From: Synchiropus splendidus
Lineage: Eukaryota; Chordata; Actinopteri; Syngnathiformes; Callionymidae
DNA: 64,000 nucleotides
Assembly (NCBI RefSeq): GCF_027744825.2
Contig: NC_071340.1
Location: 9,377,501-9,441,500 of the forward strand
Reading direction: 5' to 3'
In this document: positions 38,801-53,800 of the stretch, piece by piece
How positions within the stretch are numbered: position 1 is the first letter of the stretch
Layout: each line of letters starts with the position of its first letter
Position numbers and translations under genes: made by a program
Notes under the pieces: generated by a model
Database searches by the model: none
Seen by the model: the letters and a program-made list of their open reading frames with translations, nothing else
What the model was told of the DNA's origin: nothing

Positions 38801-41800
38801 CTTGTCAAACTCAAGGAAAAGAGAGCTCTATGGGGTCTGCTTCACCGCTTCTTGTCCACTTCTCATCGGTCTATTTGATGGAAGAATAGAACAGGACATG
38901 CCCTGAGTTGGCCCCGAAAGCCAATTACGACAGAACAGTGACCCCCGTCAGTCACAAACATCAAATGTCAAAGTGACATGTAGGTCCACCGATGTAGACA
39001 AAAATCACTATCATCCCAAACATCTTGTTTAGATCTTTAAAAAAGACAAAATACACCAAATAAATGTAGGCAAATGTAGCAAATGATACGATCCCAGTTT
39101 TCTGCTCATGGGACATAATTGTGTTGCCACTTTATCACCCTCAATGGGAAAATCCAACAAAAGTTGGTGTTCCAAAATCATCATTGGGAAGTGGTCATAA
39201 TGTTATGGTACATCCTTGCAATGACATTTAAAGTAACTCTCCAGATAATCCTTGAACTTACAGGGTTCCCGTCAGGTCCCGGGGGTCCCCTCTCGCCTAC
39301 ATCACCAGGAAACCCCTGAGCATAGAGTAAAGTCGACATATGAGGTCACAGGGCTCATATCATTTTCACTTCATATAAACACACATTCATTTCACTCTAA
39401 TTCACAGAGGAATACAACATTGGTCCCGAAACAGGAGTTTGGAAACGCAGCCAACTCAATCCCATTAATGTATGACCAGAACTTAATTCCTGGTGGAGCA
39501 TCAGGAAATTCCGCCACTGAGTGTTTCCAAGTGGCGGTGAACAGGCTGCGGTGGGAAGCACTCAGCAGCCCGCAACCAAACCCTCAGGACTCGCCTGAGC
39601 AGTTGAATAAAGATGCTTGGAAAGTGAACTGCTGACTGGCTGGTTTTTCTGCTGGCTGCTTGTGATTTTATTAGAGACAGAACGAGAGGCATGATGAAGT
39701 CGCAGGGCCACACACGCGTTCCAAGGCTAGCATTGAAACCGCTGTCTTATTCTTCGAATGACCATGCAGTCAAGTTGTGAATTATTCATGTGTTGTTTAT
39801 GTAGAACAATGCTGATTTAGATTAGTTAGGCAAATGTGGTAATTGTTCCAAATTGGAGCAACGTGAGGATACCAGGGGATGTGGAAACATTTGTTTCCTT
39901 CCAAGAATGCAAACAACTCTTTTGGGTTAACCAACAACACATGTCAAGACTTGATACCAGTACGGGGCAAAGTTCCAGTCAAGGGCCCTTTTTATATCTG
40001 TTTGTTTGTTGGTTTGACATTGACATTATTTTTTCAATTCATATTTATTTCCTTATTTGTCACTTAATCTATTTAATAACAACACTTAATTGTTATAATA
40101 TTTTGACCTTAATTTCATGACTTTTATTTGCATTTATTTACTTAATATTTGAAACTCAACACCCGGTGGCCAAATACAGCCTTGACATTTACGTTCGTGG
40201 GAGATCAAAGTGCAAATGGTGGGCTTATAGTAAAGCTCCATAAAGCATCAGCCAAAGGCTCTCGTGAATTGTACCCAGTAAATCAGGTGTCATAAAGAAA
40301 AAGAAGGAGATTACATTTCAACTGGAGAGGTGAAAGTACATCAGTGCTTTAAGAGGAAAAAGTTGATTATCTTTTGTCACATTATGGGAGGTGTGCTAAA
40401 TATAGCCTGAGTGCAAAGCAATCGAAGGCAGTTCATTGAATGTTAAATATGTCTGACCAACAATTTGTGACTGGGTTTGACACCTCTGTTCCTCACCGTA
40501 CAATGAATGGACACCAAAAAAATAAATAAAAAAATATTAGAGTTATAAAGCTAAGATCTGTCACATGTAACATGTCATTTAATGGTGTGAACAGAAGATA
40601 TTAGTGCATCAGGAGGAAAGAGGAAAGTAGCCAACCTAATTTATTACCAGTGAGCGTAACCGCTGCTACAAGGCTTGGCTACAGTGAAGGCTAACAGAAC
40701 CTTTGAAAACATGAGCACGTAGCTTCAGCCAGGAAAAATGATCGGATTCAAGCACGCGGCTGTGAGTGCTACTTTCTTGAGCACAGAAGGGAAATTGACT
40801 TCAAGGCGCCAATGACAACAGACTTCCCTGCTCTGTGGTGCGAAACACGGCAAAGCCAAACCCACTGACACATTATATTGTAATATCAGTGAGCATGCAG
40901 CCAGGAGTACTAAAAAACTTGAGACCATAAGTGCAAATGTATAACGGCCCACAAATTTGTCATTAGAAGTCCAAAATGGCTTTGTAATTCTCAATAATAA
41001 GCCCTCCATCACATTACCTCTCAAAAATATGACACTCACTTCCCAGGTCTTCTGCTGCTTTTTTCATCTATAACTGGACACCAGTTATTTCAAACCAGGA
41101 GATGACATTATTCTCCCTCTTTTTCATGGGTCACATATCATCATCTATGTAAAGGTTAGAGGAACGTGACTGGCTGATAGAGAGCCGTCCTTCTTCCCTC
41201 AGCAAGAGTTGCTGAACCTGAATCAGTCGCTGTCCCTCATTCTGCCTATACTCTTCATGTCATTGTTTACTGCATCCATGAGCCTCATTGGTTCTCTTTC
41301 TCTTCTCCTGCTCTAACCAACACTGTCCCTCCATTTGTCCAAACATCGGACCTCCACCACTTTGCCGCCAAACTTCTCCACACGGACGTACTCATTTCTG
41401 ACCTTGTCTTTTCTAGCCTTCAGCCTAGCTTCAGCCTGAACTGGCAAAAAGATCCGTACTGTATATCAAGAGGGAGAAAGAAAAGCTTGAACAGAAAAGT
41501 CAGAGGAGTGTGTTGAGAGAAAACATTACCGGCCTACCCATCTTGCCCTTCTGCCCGTGAACACCAGGAATTCCCTGAATACAGAAGGGGAGAATTAGTG
41601 GTGTAAAGTACATTGTTACAAGGACACAACTTTGACAATATCCTGCCATTAAATCAAAGGCTGCTTGAAATGTCATTGTGGTTATTGGTTCTTCATCCCA
41701 TCACAGTAAGGTAGGGGGGGCACTTAAATTTTCAATGGAAATATAGTGACTTAGCCCATTATGTATTTAATTGAACATGAATTGTATAACTATAATATAA

Positions 41801-44800
41801 AAGAAAATAGGAAAAAATAATTACGTCATGATGTCAGGCTTAAAGCATTATATACATTACGTCATTTTATGTGAAGATTCTGAATAAATAAAACATATCA
41901 GCAGATCTTTTTAAGGGCTGGATATATTGGCAACAGATTCAAATCATATCAACATTATATAAAAGCACTGAATTACAGGGGATTTCCGTAGTTTATTGGA
42001 TTTAGAATCACAGGACTGTCGTGCCATTACTGTCTCAACTTTAGTTCCTTCTTTCCCCTGCAGTAGAAAGTGAATGTCTCCATGAACGGTGTTCACATCT
42101 GTCATGCCTCTTTAGTACATCTACAACACCCGTTAATACTCACTCTCTCACCATCAGATCCAGGGAGGCCAAAGAGTCCGCTGATACCGATGTGGCCCTG
42201 TAGAGATTAGCACAAGATGGAAGGGTGGGAGGAGAAAAGCCACGAAAACAAAAGAGAAACACAACGGAGTAAAATCATTAGGACTGAAATACCTCACGTC
42301 GAAAAATCCCAACAAAGACAAGCTGTTGCCGATTTACGGTTTAAAACAGACTAAGCAAGCGTCTGTGTTGAGTAAGTAGCTCTGCAGTCCAATCAGACAC
42401 CATTGATCCAGAGAAAGAAGTATATTTTTCTCAAACCCAGCTAACACAATCTATGATTCCTTTAATCTCCATGACGCGGTAGAGAGGAGAAAAGCCTTGA
42501 GGCGAGTGTATATGCCCATGGACTGCATGGTGCTGGCTTCCACGATGTAGTCCAAGGGCACATACCCTCGTGTCAGGGAGCACATGAAGATCCCCGGTCC
42601 GAACCTGCTTAGACACAAACAAAATAAGACCTTTCTTGACAGGTTTGTAGGACTTACTACAGTACATGTTGGACCAAACACATAGGACTGACTAGGCCCT
42701 ATAGATGTGACATTGCTTTTTCGTTTCGTGGGCCTCATCATGCCTGCTGTAATATACATCAAAATAACTGGAACATCCACTAACTAGATAATATTATTAA
42801 GAAAACAACAATAACATCTACAATGACATTAATTCAAGGAGCATCATCTAGCTAAGTGAAAGATCTTTCAAAATCTCCTTCCTGAAACTCCAGAACAGCG
42901 GCAAGATGTTACCATCTGAACATTTCCTGTTATTTTGCTAGCTGACAGGCAGAAAGTTAAATGCTAACAATGACGGCTCACCTTGTCTCCTTTTGGCCCA
43001 GACGTCCCTACTGGCCCAGGTAAGCCCTGAAATCAGCGACATTCAAATGTTATCGCTTGAGTATGAAAACACTTGAATTGCATGGCTGCCACTAATGGAG
43101 TAAATACATCAAGAGCACAACAGCACGTTTGGGGACAGCTCATCCCTCGCAGCAGGAAGTCTCCTCCTGAGGCTGGAAAGATCAACTGCGTCTGCAGCGG
43201 GTGATTCACAGCCAACTGAGGGTAGGGGGTGCTAAAACCTAATCCATCACGCAACCATTAAAACGTGTCTAAAGGGATCGCAGATCCCACACAGAGAACT
43301 AAGTCTGCTCACGCACCGAGGCAAACACGGGGACCTGCGCCTGAACTTATCACAGACATCAGTGAGCAGCAGGGAGTTTACGTTTCCTCTAAGCAAGAGC
43401 AGATCCAAATGCAGAGGGAGCCTAATGATCGCCATATAGAACTTTTAAAATCCAGCAGCGTTCCAAGTTTCGAGGTGAGGAAGGGGGCTAAACTTTGAAA
43501 GGGCAGAGGAAGCTTATGAGTCCCTGTAGAGATAAAGCATGAGTCACACACTCCTTTCTGTCCTCAGGGGCGTGATTAGGACCGAGACCTATTGACCTTC
43601 TCCCTGTCTCAACACAGATATCTGTCTCAGTTAACAGGTGCTGCTCAGCCAACAGGTAGCGCTCCGAGAAGAAGCGATCTTGTCTTTCGTCTGCTGGTAT
43701 TTACAGGTGTGTGCATGTGTTCCTATAAAACCAGCACTGCATCATTAGATTTACTGCACCTGCCTGCCAGGATAGCCTTTGGTACCGGGACGTCCATCGT
43801 CTCCTCGTGCACCCTGCAGATAGACGCGTACAACGTGAATTAGCTGTCAGAGAAAACAGGTATCAGTGCAGTCCATTTGCCTCATGGAGAAATTGCACGT
43901 AAAAATGACTGAAATGACTAATGTTTTTAAATAACATGCGCTGCTGAATGAAGTCTTTGAGGTCAGACCTTTGCCAGTGACTCCTTGTTCCTACTCTAGA
44001 CTGAAGGGGGTCTTGGATGAGAGACATGATCAAAAACACTGTGATAAAAGCTGCTGACATGAGCTGCCTTCATCAGGAGATTACAGAGAAGGATGGCAGC
44101 TCAGTCATCCATCACAGACAGGGAGCTGAGCTCTGGATTCCATTAGAAGAAATGCAATGATAAATTAGGTGCATTTGAATGGATGAACCTTTTGTCATCT
44201 TTGGGAGAGTCCCCTTTTCTATGGCTGCCATGGCTGCCGATCCTTTTATTCCACTTGTTCCAATAAAGGAGCTGCTCACTGGAAGCTATCCAAGAGGCAT
44301 GTTTTCACAGTGTTGAAAACCCAGGTGAGCACAGGTCACAGGTTAGCACAACAAACAGCATTGCCTGAGGGAGGATTCGAAGCATGAACTTCTTCATTTC
44401 AAGCTGCAGCACTGACCACTAAATTGCACTTCACTATATTTGAAATATCGTGTCCTTGACCATAATGATTGTCATTTCTCAAAGGTTTATCCAATCCGAG
44501 AAAAACTGAAGCTTCGCGCTCACTGGTAGAGACGTGGACTATTCAACAGCACATAAGCGAAAAAAATCAAGCGCAAAACTTGATGCATGATGACGGTTAA
44601 GGCCCATATATGCTCAACGTCATACAGGGATCTGGATACGGACGGAACCTTATGTCTGTGTGTGTACCTTTCCACAAAGCTTACAAATACAGATGAAGGA
44701 TTTGATGACACTTTCTATCACATGCGTAATATTTAGATCCACAAAATACAATGTTTGTCATCGGGTGCTTTGTGAAGTATATATCCGCTCTTCTCTGCAG

Positions 44801-47800
44801 GCTGTGGAATGACGCGTTGTGAATAGCTCACATGTACTGGGTACTAAATTTATTTGAGAGCACAATAAAACAGAATCAACTCATAAAGACTACTATGAAT
44901 GAAAATATCTATTGAGGTGTATCCTCAATAGATATTTTCATTCATTGGAAAATGAGCAGCCACGAAGAAGTTTTAACCATTACTGAATTGGTCCTACCAC
45001 GTCCTGGTTTGCCAAACTGCACGTCATGTTGGCTGACATTTACAGTTGATAGTTGATAGTTGATATCGCACATAAATCAGAATGGACTCTGTAGCAGACA
45101 ACTATGCACATCTGAAGAATTTTTATTCATTTTCCAGGAGAAACTGCACATCATTGAAGGGTTTAGTCACCCTTACCGAATGGGTCCTACCACTTCAGGG
45201 TTTGCCAAACTACACGTCTCAATAGGTTGAGACGTACGGGGTACTCCTTTCCTTCCCCCTTCATTGAACGTATCTGATGGTACATTGTCTATTCTTCTGC
45301 AAAATTTGTCACAATTGTTGTGGAGTTTGGATCATAAATGGGCATTGGAATTCCGATAACGGGACACATCTCCAGTTCATCCACAGGAAGGAGAAGACGT
45401 GGGAGCAGATTTGTTGACGCCTGTCACAGTTACTAAATGTCCAACCCTAAAGGTGGCGTACACAAGAAGGCGCTTTACCCGCCCACATTATGCCCACGTA
45501 AGGTCATGGAACAGCCCAGATGAATATCCAAAGTGGCACTGCAGTGATGAGGAATGGCTCCTGAGTGGTGAGGTGACAGAGGCACTAAACTCACATGACG
45601 GACATCAGTGAAACACTTAAAGCAGGGGTGGGAAATTAGTTGCACAAAGGCCAACCAAGAGGACACCTTTCCACCAATCAGGTGTCTTAGGAGTGTCATC
45701 AGCTGACTGTCCAACTGGTTTGTTCATTTCAGCCGAAACCTCATGGGTTAAGCTGTGTGTGCATGATTGCTTGGAACAAAAACCTGCACCAGCCCCGTCC
45801 ACTGAGGACCGGATTTCCCACTGCACTAAAGCAACTTTGACTACAGGAAAACTGCCTCCCACAGTCTCTACCTCACGCGTCAGTTATGTGTGCCGGATCA
45901 CTACCAGACACTGGTGCACAGCAGCGGACGTGGGGCAAACTGCCGGGCTGAGGATCCATAACAGAGCCTCATGCATCATCACAGTCAGATGGTGGGGGTC
46001 CATCGGTACTATGTTTTGGAGGTATAGTGAAGGAAAATATCATCTGCGAAATGCGTAATATCTCATATCTAAGGCATCCAAAACTACACAAAATGCAAAA
46101 CATAAACATATTAATAAAATGCAAGAGTGACAGTTTCCAATTGTAAATTCACATTCATCGTAACAAAGCTTTTTCCAACAGAAGTGTTATTTCACAGTCA
46201 AAAACTCACTGTAGGTGTTGAATATTCTAACATAAATAAATGTTGGAAAAGGAGACATCTCTCATACACAACAATTTTCCAGCCAGAGAATCAAAACAAA
46301 CCTCTACACCCGCTACATAACTTGGTTAAAGCACATCAAGATGAACCACCTCGCAATGGACCCGTCACTCTGATCATCGTCTGCGCTGGTTAAATTGTTC
46401 GTAAAAATCATGTGAAAGGCTGCAGGGAAGAGTCTTTTATTCGATATGACACAGCACATTCTTCCCAGAGATAGCACACAGAACTTGGACGGAGCAGTAG
46501 GAAGAGGAGGAGGAATCTGGGTCCAAGAGATTTGGCCCACTTGTACAGAAGCCAAGAAAACTCCCCGCCAAGATTCCACAACAACTGTGTCTCTTCTGCT
46601 GGAAATGTAATCTCCCTCACCATCCTCGCTTCTTTGTAACAACTGTCCCAGTGTTAGTGTCTTCTCTCGGTCATTCCCTCCTGCCTCCACTTCTCTAACT
46701 ATAAATGGAAAGACGCGCCGAGCTCCCATGGGAGCTGTGTCGGCACAGGCCCTGCTCTTTTATTAGGTGAATAAACATCTACTGACATATAAATAAGACG
46801 TGGTGCAGCCAGAGGAAGAGAGCGCGTGTGCTAAACCCATAATGTAGTTTTATCTTCCTAATAACATTCATTCTGTAATTATATTTTATATACATGAGGA
46901 TGATGAAGCAGAGCATATCTCTGAAACTGCTGTTATTACTGGAGAAGAGATGTCAGTACGTACCGGCTCACCGTGGAGGCCGACAGGACCTGGATGACCT
47001 TTCAGTCCCTGTTGGTGGTAAATCACATCATCAGAGCAGTCGTCGATGTAATCAGTTACAATCAGATCAAGAATTTACGCTTTAATCTCTTTTTGTTTGT
47101 TGGTTTTTATAGTCATGAGCAAAGCATACAAGTTTAAGACAAGAAAAAAAGCAAAGATCAGTGACTCCTGAGCACCGACACAATGTAACCATGTATATAA
47201 TATATGTGGTGGATCTTTTTTTTATTTTTATTATCATTATCAGCATAATTATTTACTCACTTGTTATTATTTAATTAATTTTACTTATTTATATTTATGT
47301 TTTTTGGCCCAGGGCTGGTCGGGAGAATGGATGGGGGAGGGATGCGGTGGGAGGCAGTTTTTTGTTTTTGTCTGTGTATGATTGTATTGTACTCTTTATC
47401 TGTTATTGTTGTCTTTACAAAGGAAAAATGAAAATGAAGTTTGAAAAAAAGAAAAAAAGCAAAGATGCAAATGTCTTAAACAGATACAATTTCTTACACA
47501 ATTTACTGAATAAATCTCTTCAAAACAACTCACCCTGTTTTAATGTCAACATGCAGCAACTCAACTTGTTGAATTACATGCTGTATGCTCTTTAAAAAAA
47601 TCAATATTTAACAACAATTTCAACAGATGAAAACCCAGCATGAGGCATGTCTCACCGGAATTCATTTATTTTTCTACTTGGCATATTTTGTAGGACTATT
47701 TTAACATGAACAAATAATTACTTCACTAAAAATATCCTGTAGAGCAACCGCTGCAGTCTCATTTCCAACCATGATTCTTCCAATTAAACTTCAAAACACT

Positions 47801-50800
47801 GGTTTGGATTGAGTTGTTTTGGAAAACATTGTGGACCAGATCAAATGATGTTTTGTAAACAAACTTCACAGGTGGTGGTGTCATTAAATGGAAGTAAAAC
47901 CCCCAAAAGCTAATGGATATTGAATGGTTCAGTAAGGTCATGATCTATTCTTCGGTGTAGCTTGAGAACGCATCACTCCCTCAAGTCATTTGGTACCACA
48001 TCAATAAGCTGTGCCAGCACCTAGAGAGTAAACTGGACCATTAAAGTCTCCTACTGTTGATTCAGAGGCGGTGATGTGACGCAGACCAGCGCAGTCAACG
48101 TGTGAGGTCAGTTCTCTTGAGGTCATCAAAGAGAAATAATAGCTTAGAGATGTGCTTCAATCTGGCTTTTATTAACGTCAGAGGAAAGAGATTAATATGA
48201 AAACACATCTCCTTTGACTTCTAAAACATCGCTCAGACAGTTTTTTAAAAACATGGCACTTTCACGACGCCCCTGAAGGTGTGAGGCGCGCAGATGTTGG
48301 ACAATCACCAGTCGCTCTAATCCAGCAGCGATCAGTCCTGTCAGCCCCTGATAACTTTTCCAGACAGACCTCAATGCGCCACAAACTGGAAAAACGTGAC
48401 AGGATTTAGGAGAATTAAATGAAGCTCCGACAGGAGCCAAAGAACAGCAGTGACTGAAGGACATCAAAATGTGCCTGAAGCCCTTGCAAACGTTACAGCA
48501 GAAGAGTTGGATGAGTCAAGGGACTTGTTTCATGACAAGACAAAGAATAAGAAAAATATCTGGTGTGTTCTAATGAAAGCACACAGAAACCAAGTTTGAT
48601 GAGAAAGTACATCGTTTTATAAAAACAGAAGCTCGAAAAAAAATCTCACCAGCAATTTTGTGTTACATTGCTCCACTAAATTACATGAAAAGTGACTGTT
48701 AAAAGGTGGAGTAATTTAACAGCAATTTGAAAGGGAATAAGCTACAGATGGAAGTGTGGTCGTAGAAAAATGCGGAGTTTAATGACAATTTTCTTTTTCA
48801 CTTTATGACCCGAAGAAGAGCCATTCACAGTTTCAGGCTGTAACTTTGAGAATCGTAGAGACAAGCACATGCTACTGGCAGGATGTGTTTCCATGCAGAA
48901 TTTTTGCTTTTATTCCACTTACAATGGTCCATGTAAACACAGTGAACGTACCACCTTTATTTTCAATATTCTACCGCCTTTTCTGTGCATTAATTGCATG
49001 TTTTCCATTTTTATGAACCAACCAGTTTCAACCTGTGCAATCTGTGGATCCAGTGTTAAACCTCCCCACCACAAAACAGCCCGCGCTCTCATCGCGGCAC
49101 TAGAATACTTGTGCCAGTCGCCAACATCCAGCCTGCTGTCCCCGTTCCTTGCCTGCCCACAAGAAAGGTTCCTTACTCAATACTTCATTCACACAGACTC
49201 TCGACTGACACCAGTGCCAGTGGAAAGGTATAGGAGACACACTCATCTAACGTCGCCACTCAGGTGACTTCAAGCACAAGCTTCAAGCCATGGGAGACAT
49301 GTATCTTGAGATGTGTGTGACATCATTAAAAACAAATCAGTCTCCTCTTGCAAGTTAGCTCCGTGCTAACCGACATGCTAGCAGTTAGCTCGAGAGTGTG
49401 TGGCGTCACAGAGCAAACACTCATCATTCTACGATGGTGTCAAAGGGGTTTGCTTATCCTTAAGACGCGTTATCTTCGCAAACAAAACGAAGCCACACTT
49501 TTGAACACTACGACCCGTAGCCGCTCAAACCCCTCCGTGACTGTGACTGAGGCGGTCAGTCGGAGGTGGTGACACGGACGATGGCCGGACCTCAGTCAGG
49601 AACCATTGAAAGGAACAGAAATTAACATATCTTAATGATTCCAGAGAATGTGATATTTTCTCACCGCTTCTTAATAACAACCAGTTCTCGATGTCCATCC
49701 TCCGGCCCGTGTGTTGTTACACCAACAGCAACACGACGCATCGACACACAGATTTTGACGTCAACTAATTTTTGTTGTCAACGTTATCGAAGATGTCAAC
49801 TAATCGTCATCTATACCGAACTGATCCTTGATCCAAAACTGACATCTGTCTTCAATTCATCGGTCACATTCCATTTGTGTTGGTCCAAACCTATACTAAA
49901 TGCCACGTCAGTCACCAACAATCACTGCCAAACTGACTTGTTAAACTTCACTTCAAACAAACCAGCCAGCATAAGCAGGGCACCAAACTCCCACTCAAAA
50001 CTGCTGAAAATTATTCACAGAAACTGCTCTTACAAGCTGAAATCATGATTGCCATTTAAAATGACTGTGTCAAATGGACTCCATGTGGTTTTGCTCCTCA
50101 GATTTAATGTTGCTTACTTGGATTGACTCAGCGTTTCTAGCATTCATTGCTGGCCCGCTTCATTCCTTGACACCAAATCAGTTCAAGCATCAGAAAATAT
50201 GATGACACAGAACTAGTGGAAAAAAGAGCTATTAAAAAAGTAGTTCTATTTTTTTTGTCAGGATGAGAGTTAGCAGTGTTGACTGTCTCCCAGTGCACTC
50301 ATGCACTGCAGAAGAGCAAGTTTCAGCAGGGATCCAGACACTAACAGTGAGACTGAAGATGAGCAGCAGTTGTACTTTGCTCGCTGCTTCAACACAGTCA
50401 GTGCGTGCCGCTACTTTCAGTAAATGTAAACGACATGTATTTCAATGGCCTGTCAGCAGTTGCGATTCCGTCTGGTTACAGCGACCCACTTGAACTGATG
50501 ACTCAGAACAGGAAACAGAGCATCTGTTCCAAGCCCCCGACCTCTGCCGGGTGGCTGGTCCGCTGCCAACAGAGATCCACAATGACCATAAATTAGCTGC
50601 AAGAATATCATCTTTTTCCCATGACCGTGTGTTTTATGATTCACTTGGCAATAAGAGTATGAAGAGGTCTTTGTTTTCCTTTTCATGCTCGGGAAAATTG
50701 AGTGGCCGAAACCAGAGAAGTCCAGATGGCTTTTCACAGTCGGTGCTGTCCGGTTGCATAACAGATTGTTCGAGCTCCAGTCGCAGCATTATTGCACTGC

Positions 50801-53800
50801 TATAATTGTGTCCCAAGTGTGTGGAGGGAAAGAAAGTTGCCCACTACAGCATTTTCTTACTGTCCTGCCCTTGAAGCCTTTGGTTGATCAATTGTGCCAG
50901 CAATTTAAGGAGGTTTTCGGTTGGGGGCAATCATTCTAAAAACGTACATTCAGATCTGTATGGTCATAAGAATAGCACGGAACAGATAACCTCAGAATCT
51001 GCATGAATAATGGCTGTCAGGTGGTGAAAAGCCTTCCCTTGGGCAAAATAATGTTAAGATGAACAACACCGCCTCAAAGTAACACATGGTTGTTATCAAA
51101 TTCTTTTTCGGGATCAGACCTGCGCTCTGTAAACAGAGGGCTTGGAAACACAACAACCAACAAAAACATAATGTAACACTGCAATATCCGGAACAGGCAA
51201 ACACCTTCACCGCAGGTGAGCCACACAAAGGAGTATCATCACATGCCACGCACAAAAGTGACGGTGATGCAGTAGGAGGTAGAGAAGAAAGGAAGGTTTA
51301 ACACCAACTCGGCTGCTAAAAACATAAACAGCTTTGAAAATAAAATTGTCATGCATGACTTGTTTTCAAGAAAAGTAACATTTCAATAACATTACCTGAT
51401 TCAGGTGTGCAAATGTGTACCAATCTTATTTACCAAGCCTGGTACAGAAAATTTGGGGAATTACTGGTGAGATATCGATGAGATATCGGCAAAGAAAGGA
51501 GGGCCGACCCTCATTTTACTGCTCAAACCTTGCTCTTCTACTGCACAGGTCACACATTTGAGATTCGTTTGAGAATCATCTCAGCCTCATTTCAGTTCCC
51601 ATTTTGTCTCAGATATTTCTCACGTGTTTCTCCTGAAATTCACCGGATGAAATAGGTGAGACCAAACAATTCGGGGGGGTAATCCGGAGAGTTCAGGGAA
51701 AAACCTTTCTACTCTCTCAAGTTATTGTTTTTAACGCTCCCTTTGGAGAGAACATACACACCCAGGCAAACAATGCAGGCACACTCACCACGCCTAGAAC
51801 ATACCGGCCTTAAAACAAGTGACATTCAACAAGTTAAACAAATGTCCCCATACTGCCTCATCTGCTGTTATTTACAGTGTGATGCTTTTTCTTCACTTTA
51901 GTCTTACTCACTGGTGTCCTATTGTTAAAAAGACCACATCCTCAAAATAAAGTCAAACGTTGGAAACTAAGGACACAGCCTTTCAGCCTTTATGCCATCC
52001 ATCGTCGTCGTCGTCGTCGCCGGGTCGCGGGGGCAGCAGCTTCAGGAGGTCATGCCAAACGCCCTTCTCCCAAGCGACATCCACCAACTCCGACTGGGGG
52101 ATCCCGAGACGCTCCCAGGCCAGCGTAGAGATATAATCTCTCCACCTGGTCCTGGGTCGACCCCTCAGTCTCCTCCCAGCTGGACGTGTCTGGAACACCT
52201 CCAAAGGGAGGCGTCCAGAAGGCATCCTGATGAGATGCCCGAACCACCTCAGTTGACTCCTCTCAATGAGGAGAAGCAGCGGCTCCACTCCGAGCCTCTC
52301 CCGAGTGACAGAACTTCTCACCCTATCTCTAAGGGAGACGCCTGCCACCCTTCGGAGAAAACCCATTTCAGCCGCTTGTATCCGGGACCTTGCTCTCTCA
52401 GTCATGACCCAAAGCTCATGACCGTAGGTGAGGGTCGGGTCATTTGGGTGGCAGTCTTTCTGCATGGAGTTTTAATATTATTCCTGCGGTTGCCTGGGTT
52501 TACTCCAGGTACTCCGGGTTCCTCCCACAGTCTAAAAACACATGGAGGATGACTGAGTACTCTAAATTGTCCATAGATGTTTGTTCAATTCAGTGTGCTC
52601 TACGATAGGCTGCCTATTCAGAGTGTCCACTGCCTCTCGCCCAGAGTGGCTCTCATACTGAGTATCATACTGCTCCACAAAGTAAACTTTTAATGAAAAA
52701 ACAACAAGGTAAAAATCATCACCTTTTAAGAGGTGTAATACTCAATACTTTCCGATCAACTCCAGCTGTGGGATTTAAAAAAGGCCCTGTTTATGAAGCC
52801 TCTTTAACACATCAATATGTGCTCATATTTTTATTATATGATTACGTTATTTGAGAACAGTTAAGAGCCAGTCACCAATATTGGGTAGCGTGGTGGGAAC
52901 AGATAATGACCTCTTATATTTGGTGGGTGGGACAATGGCGATCCAAATTGTTAAGACCTTTGTAATGCCTTGTGAAACACGTCGTCAAGTAAAGAATTAC
53001 CATCGAATCGTGAAGTGACATAAAAGATTACAGTCTTACAGGCAAAAATGACGCAGGCAATTGGCCATTTTAGGAAAAGTTCCAGAGCACTCTACATGCT
53101 GCTCTGGTAACGAAGCTGCTAAAACTTGGGGAAAATAAACTGGCAAAGGGAAATGGGAATATCATATTTTCTCATGTTGTTTTTACTGGAACAGAGGTTG
53201 CTGAGTCTGAGTGGATGGTTTTACGGAATGTCTGCTATATCCCAATCTGTCCTTGATTATGAATATTAACTTTACAAACTTGTGCAAGCATGCAGCGAGA
53301 CCAATCTGGCGCCCCTCCCATCCAAGACGACCCACTCAGAAAAATCTCTGTGATGGAAAGGCTCTGAGCCTGCAACAGCTCGTGGCAGGCCTTGGTTTAC
53401 GCTCAGTATATTACACTTGAGGGCCATTGTTGGACCTGACCACATGAAGCTTGACGTTGCAGATCTGGCTCAGGAAAAAATAGAGAACTGAAAAACGGCC
53501 ACTAAAAAAAGTGCATGAACATAAATCTGTATCCAAACAGCTTGGAAAAGAAAAAAAAATGCCTCTCATTCTCACTCAGGTCAAATCTGACACTAGTCAT
53601 TCCTAGTCTCATTTAAATGTATTGTGAGCTGAAGCAAGACACAAGCCTGTTGAGTCCCATTCTAATTCATTTGCACTTTTTTTCCACATTACTTTTAATT
53701 GTTACGGCTCACTGGGACTCACATCCTTGACAAGAAAGTTTTGCAACAGACTCGCACATGCAGTCTGAAGACAATGAGCCCCAAACAGGACTACATCACG

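Larger units (their letters stand above)
43814..46963. other. Collagen intron of 3.1 kb
   Basis: No collagen-type exon is visible. It contains a perfect hairpin (44895-44945), a diverged direct repeat (44977-45218) and a hAT-like MITE (45623-45823). Confidence 0.5.

Noticed and set aside
48305..48343. Possible collagen exon on the minus strand ([13 protein letters not shown] between CAG and GTGATT)
   Set aside because: The Gly-X-Y pattern fails after two triplets, the size (39 nt) does not match the plan, and it sits alone in an 8-kb intron. Probably chance.
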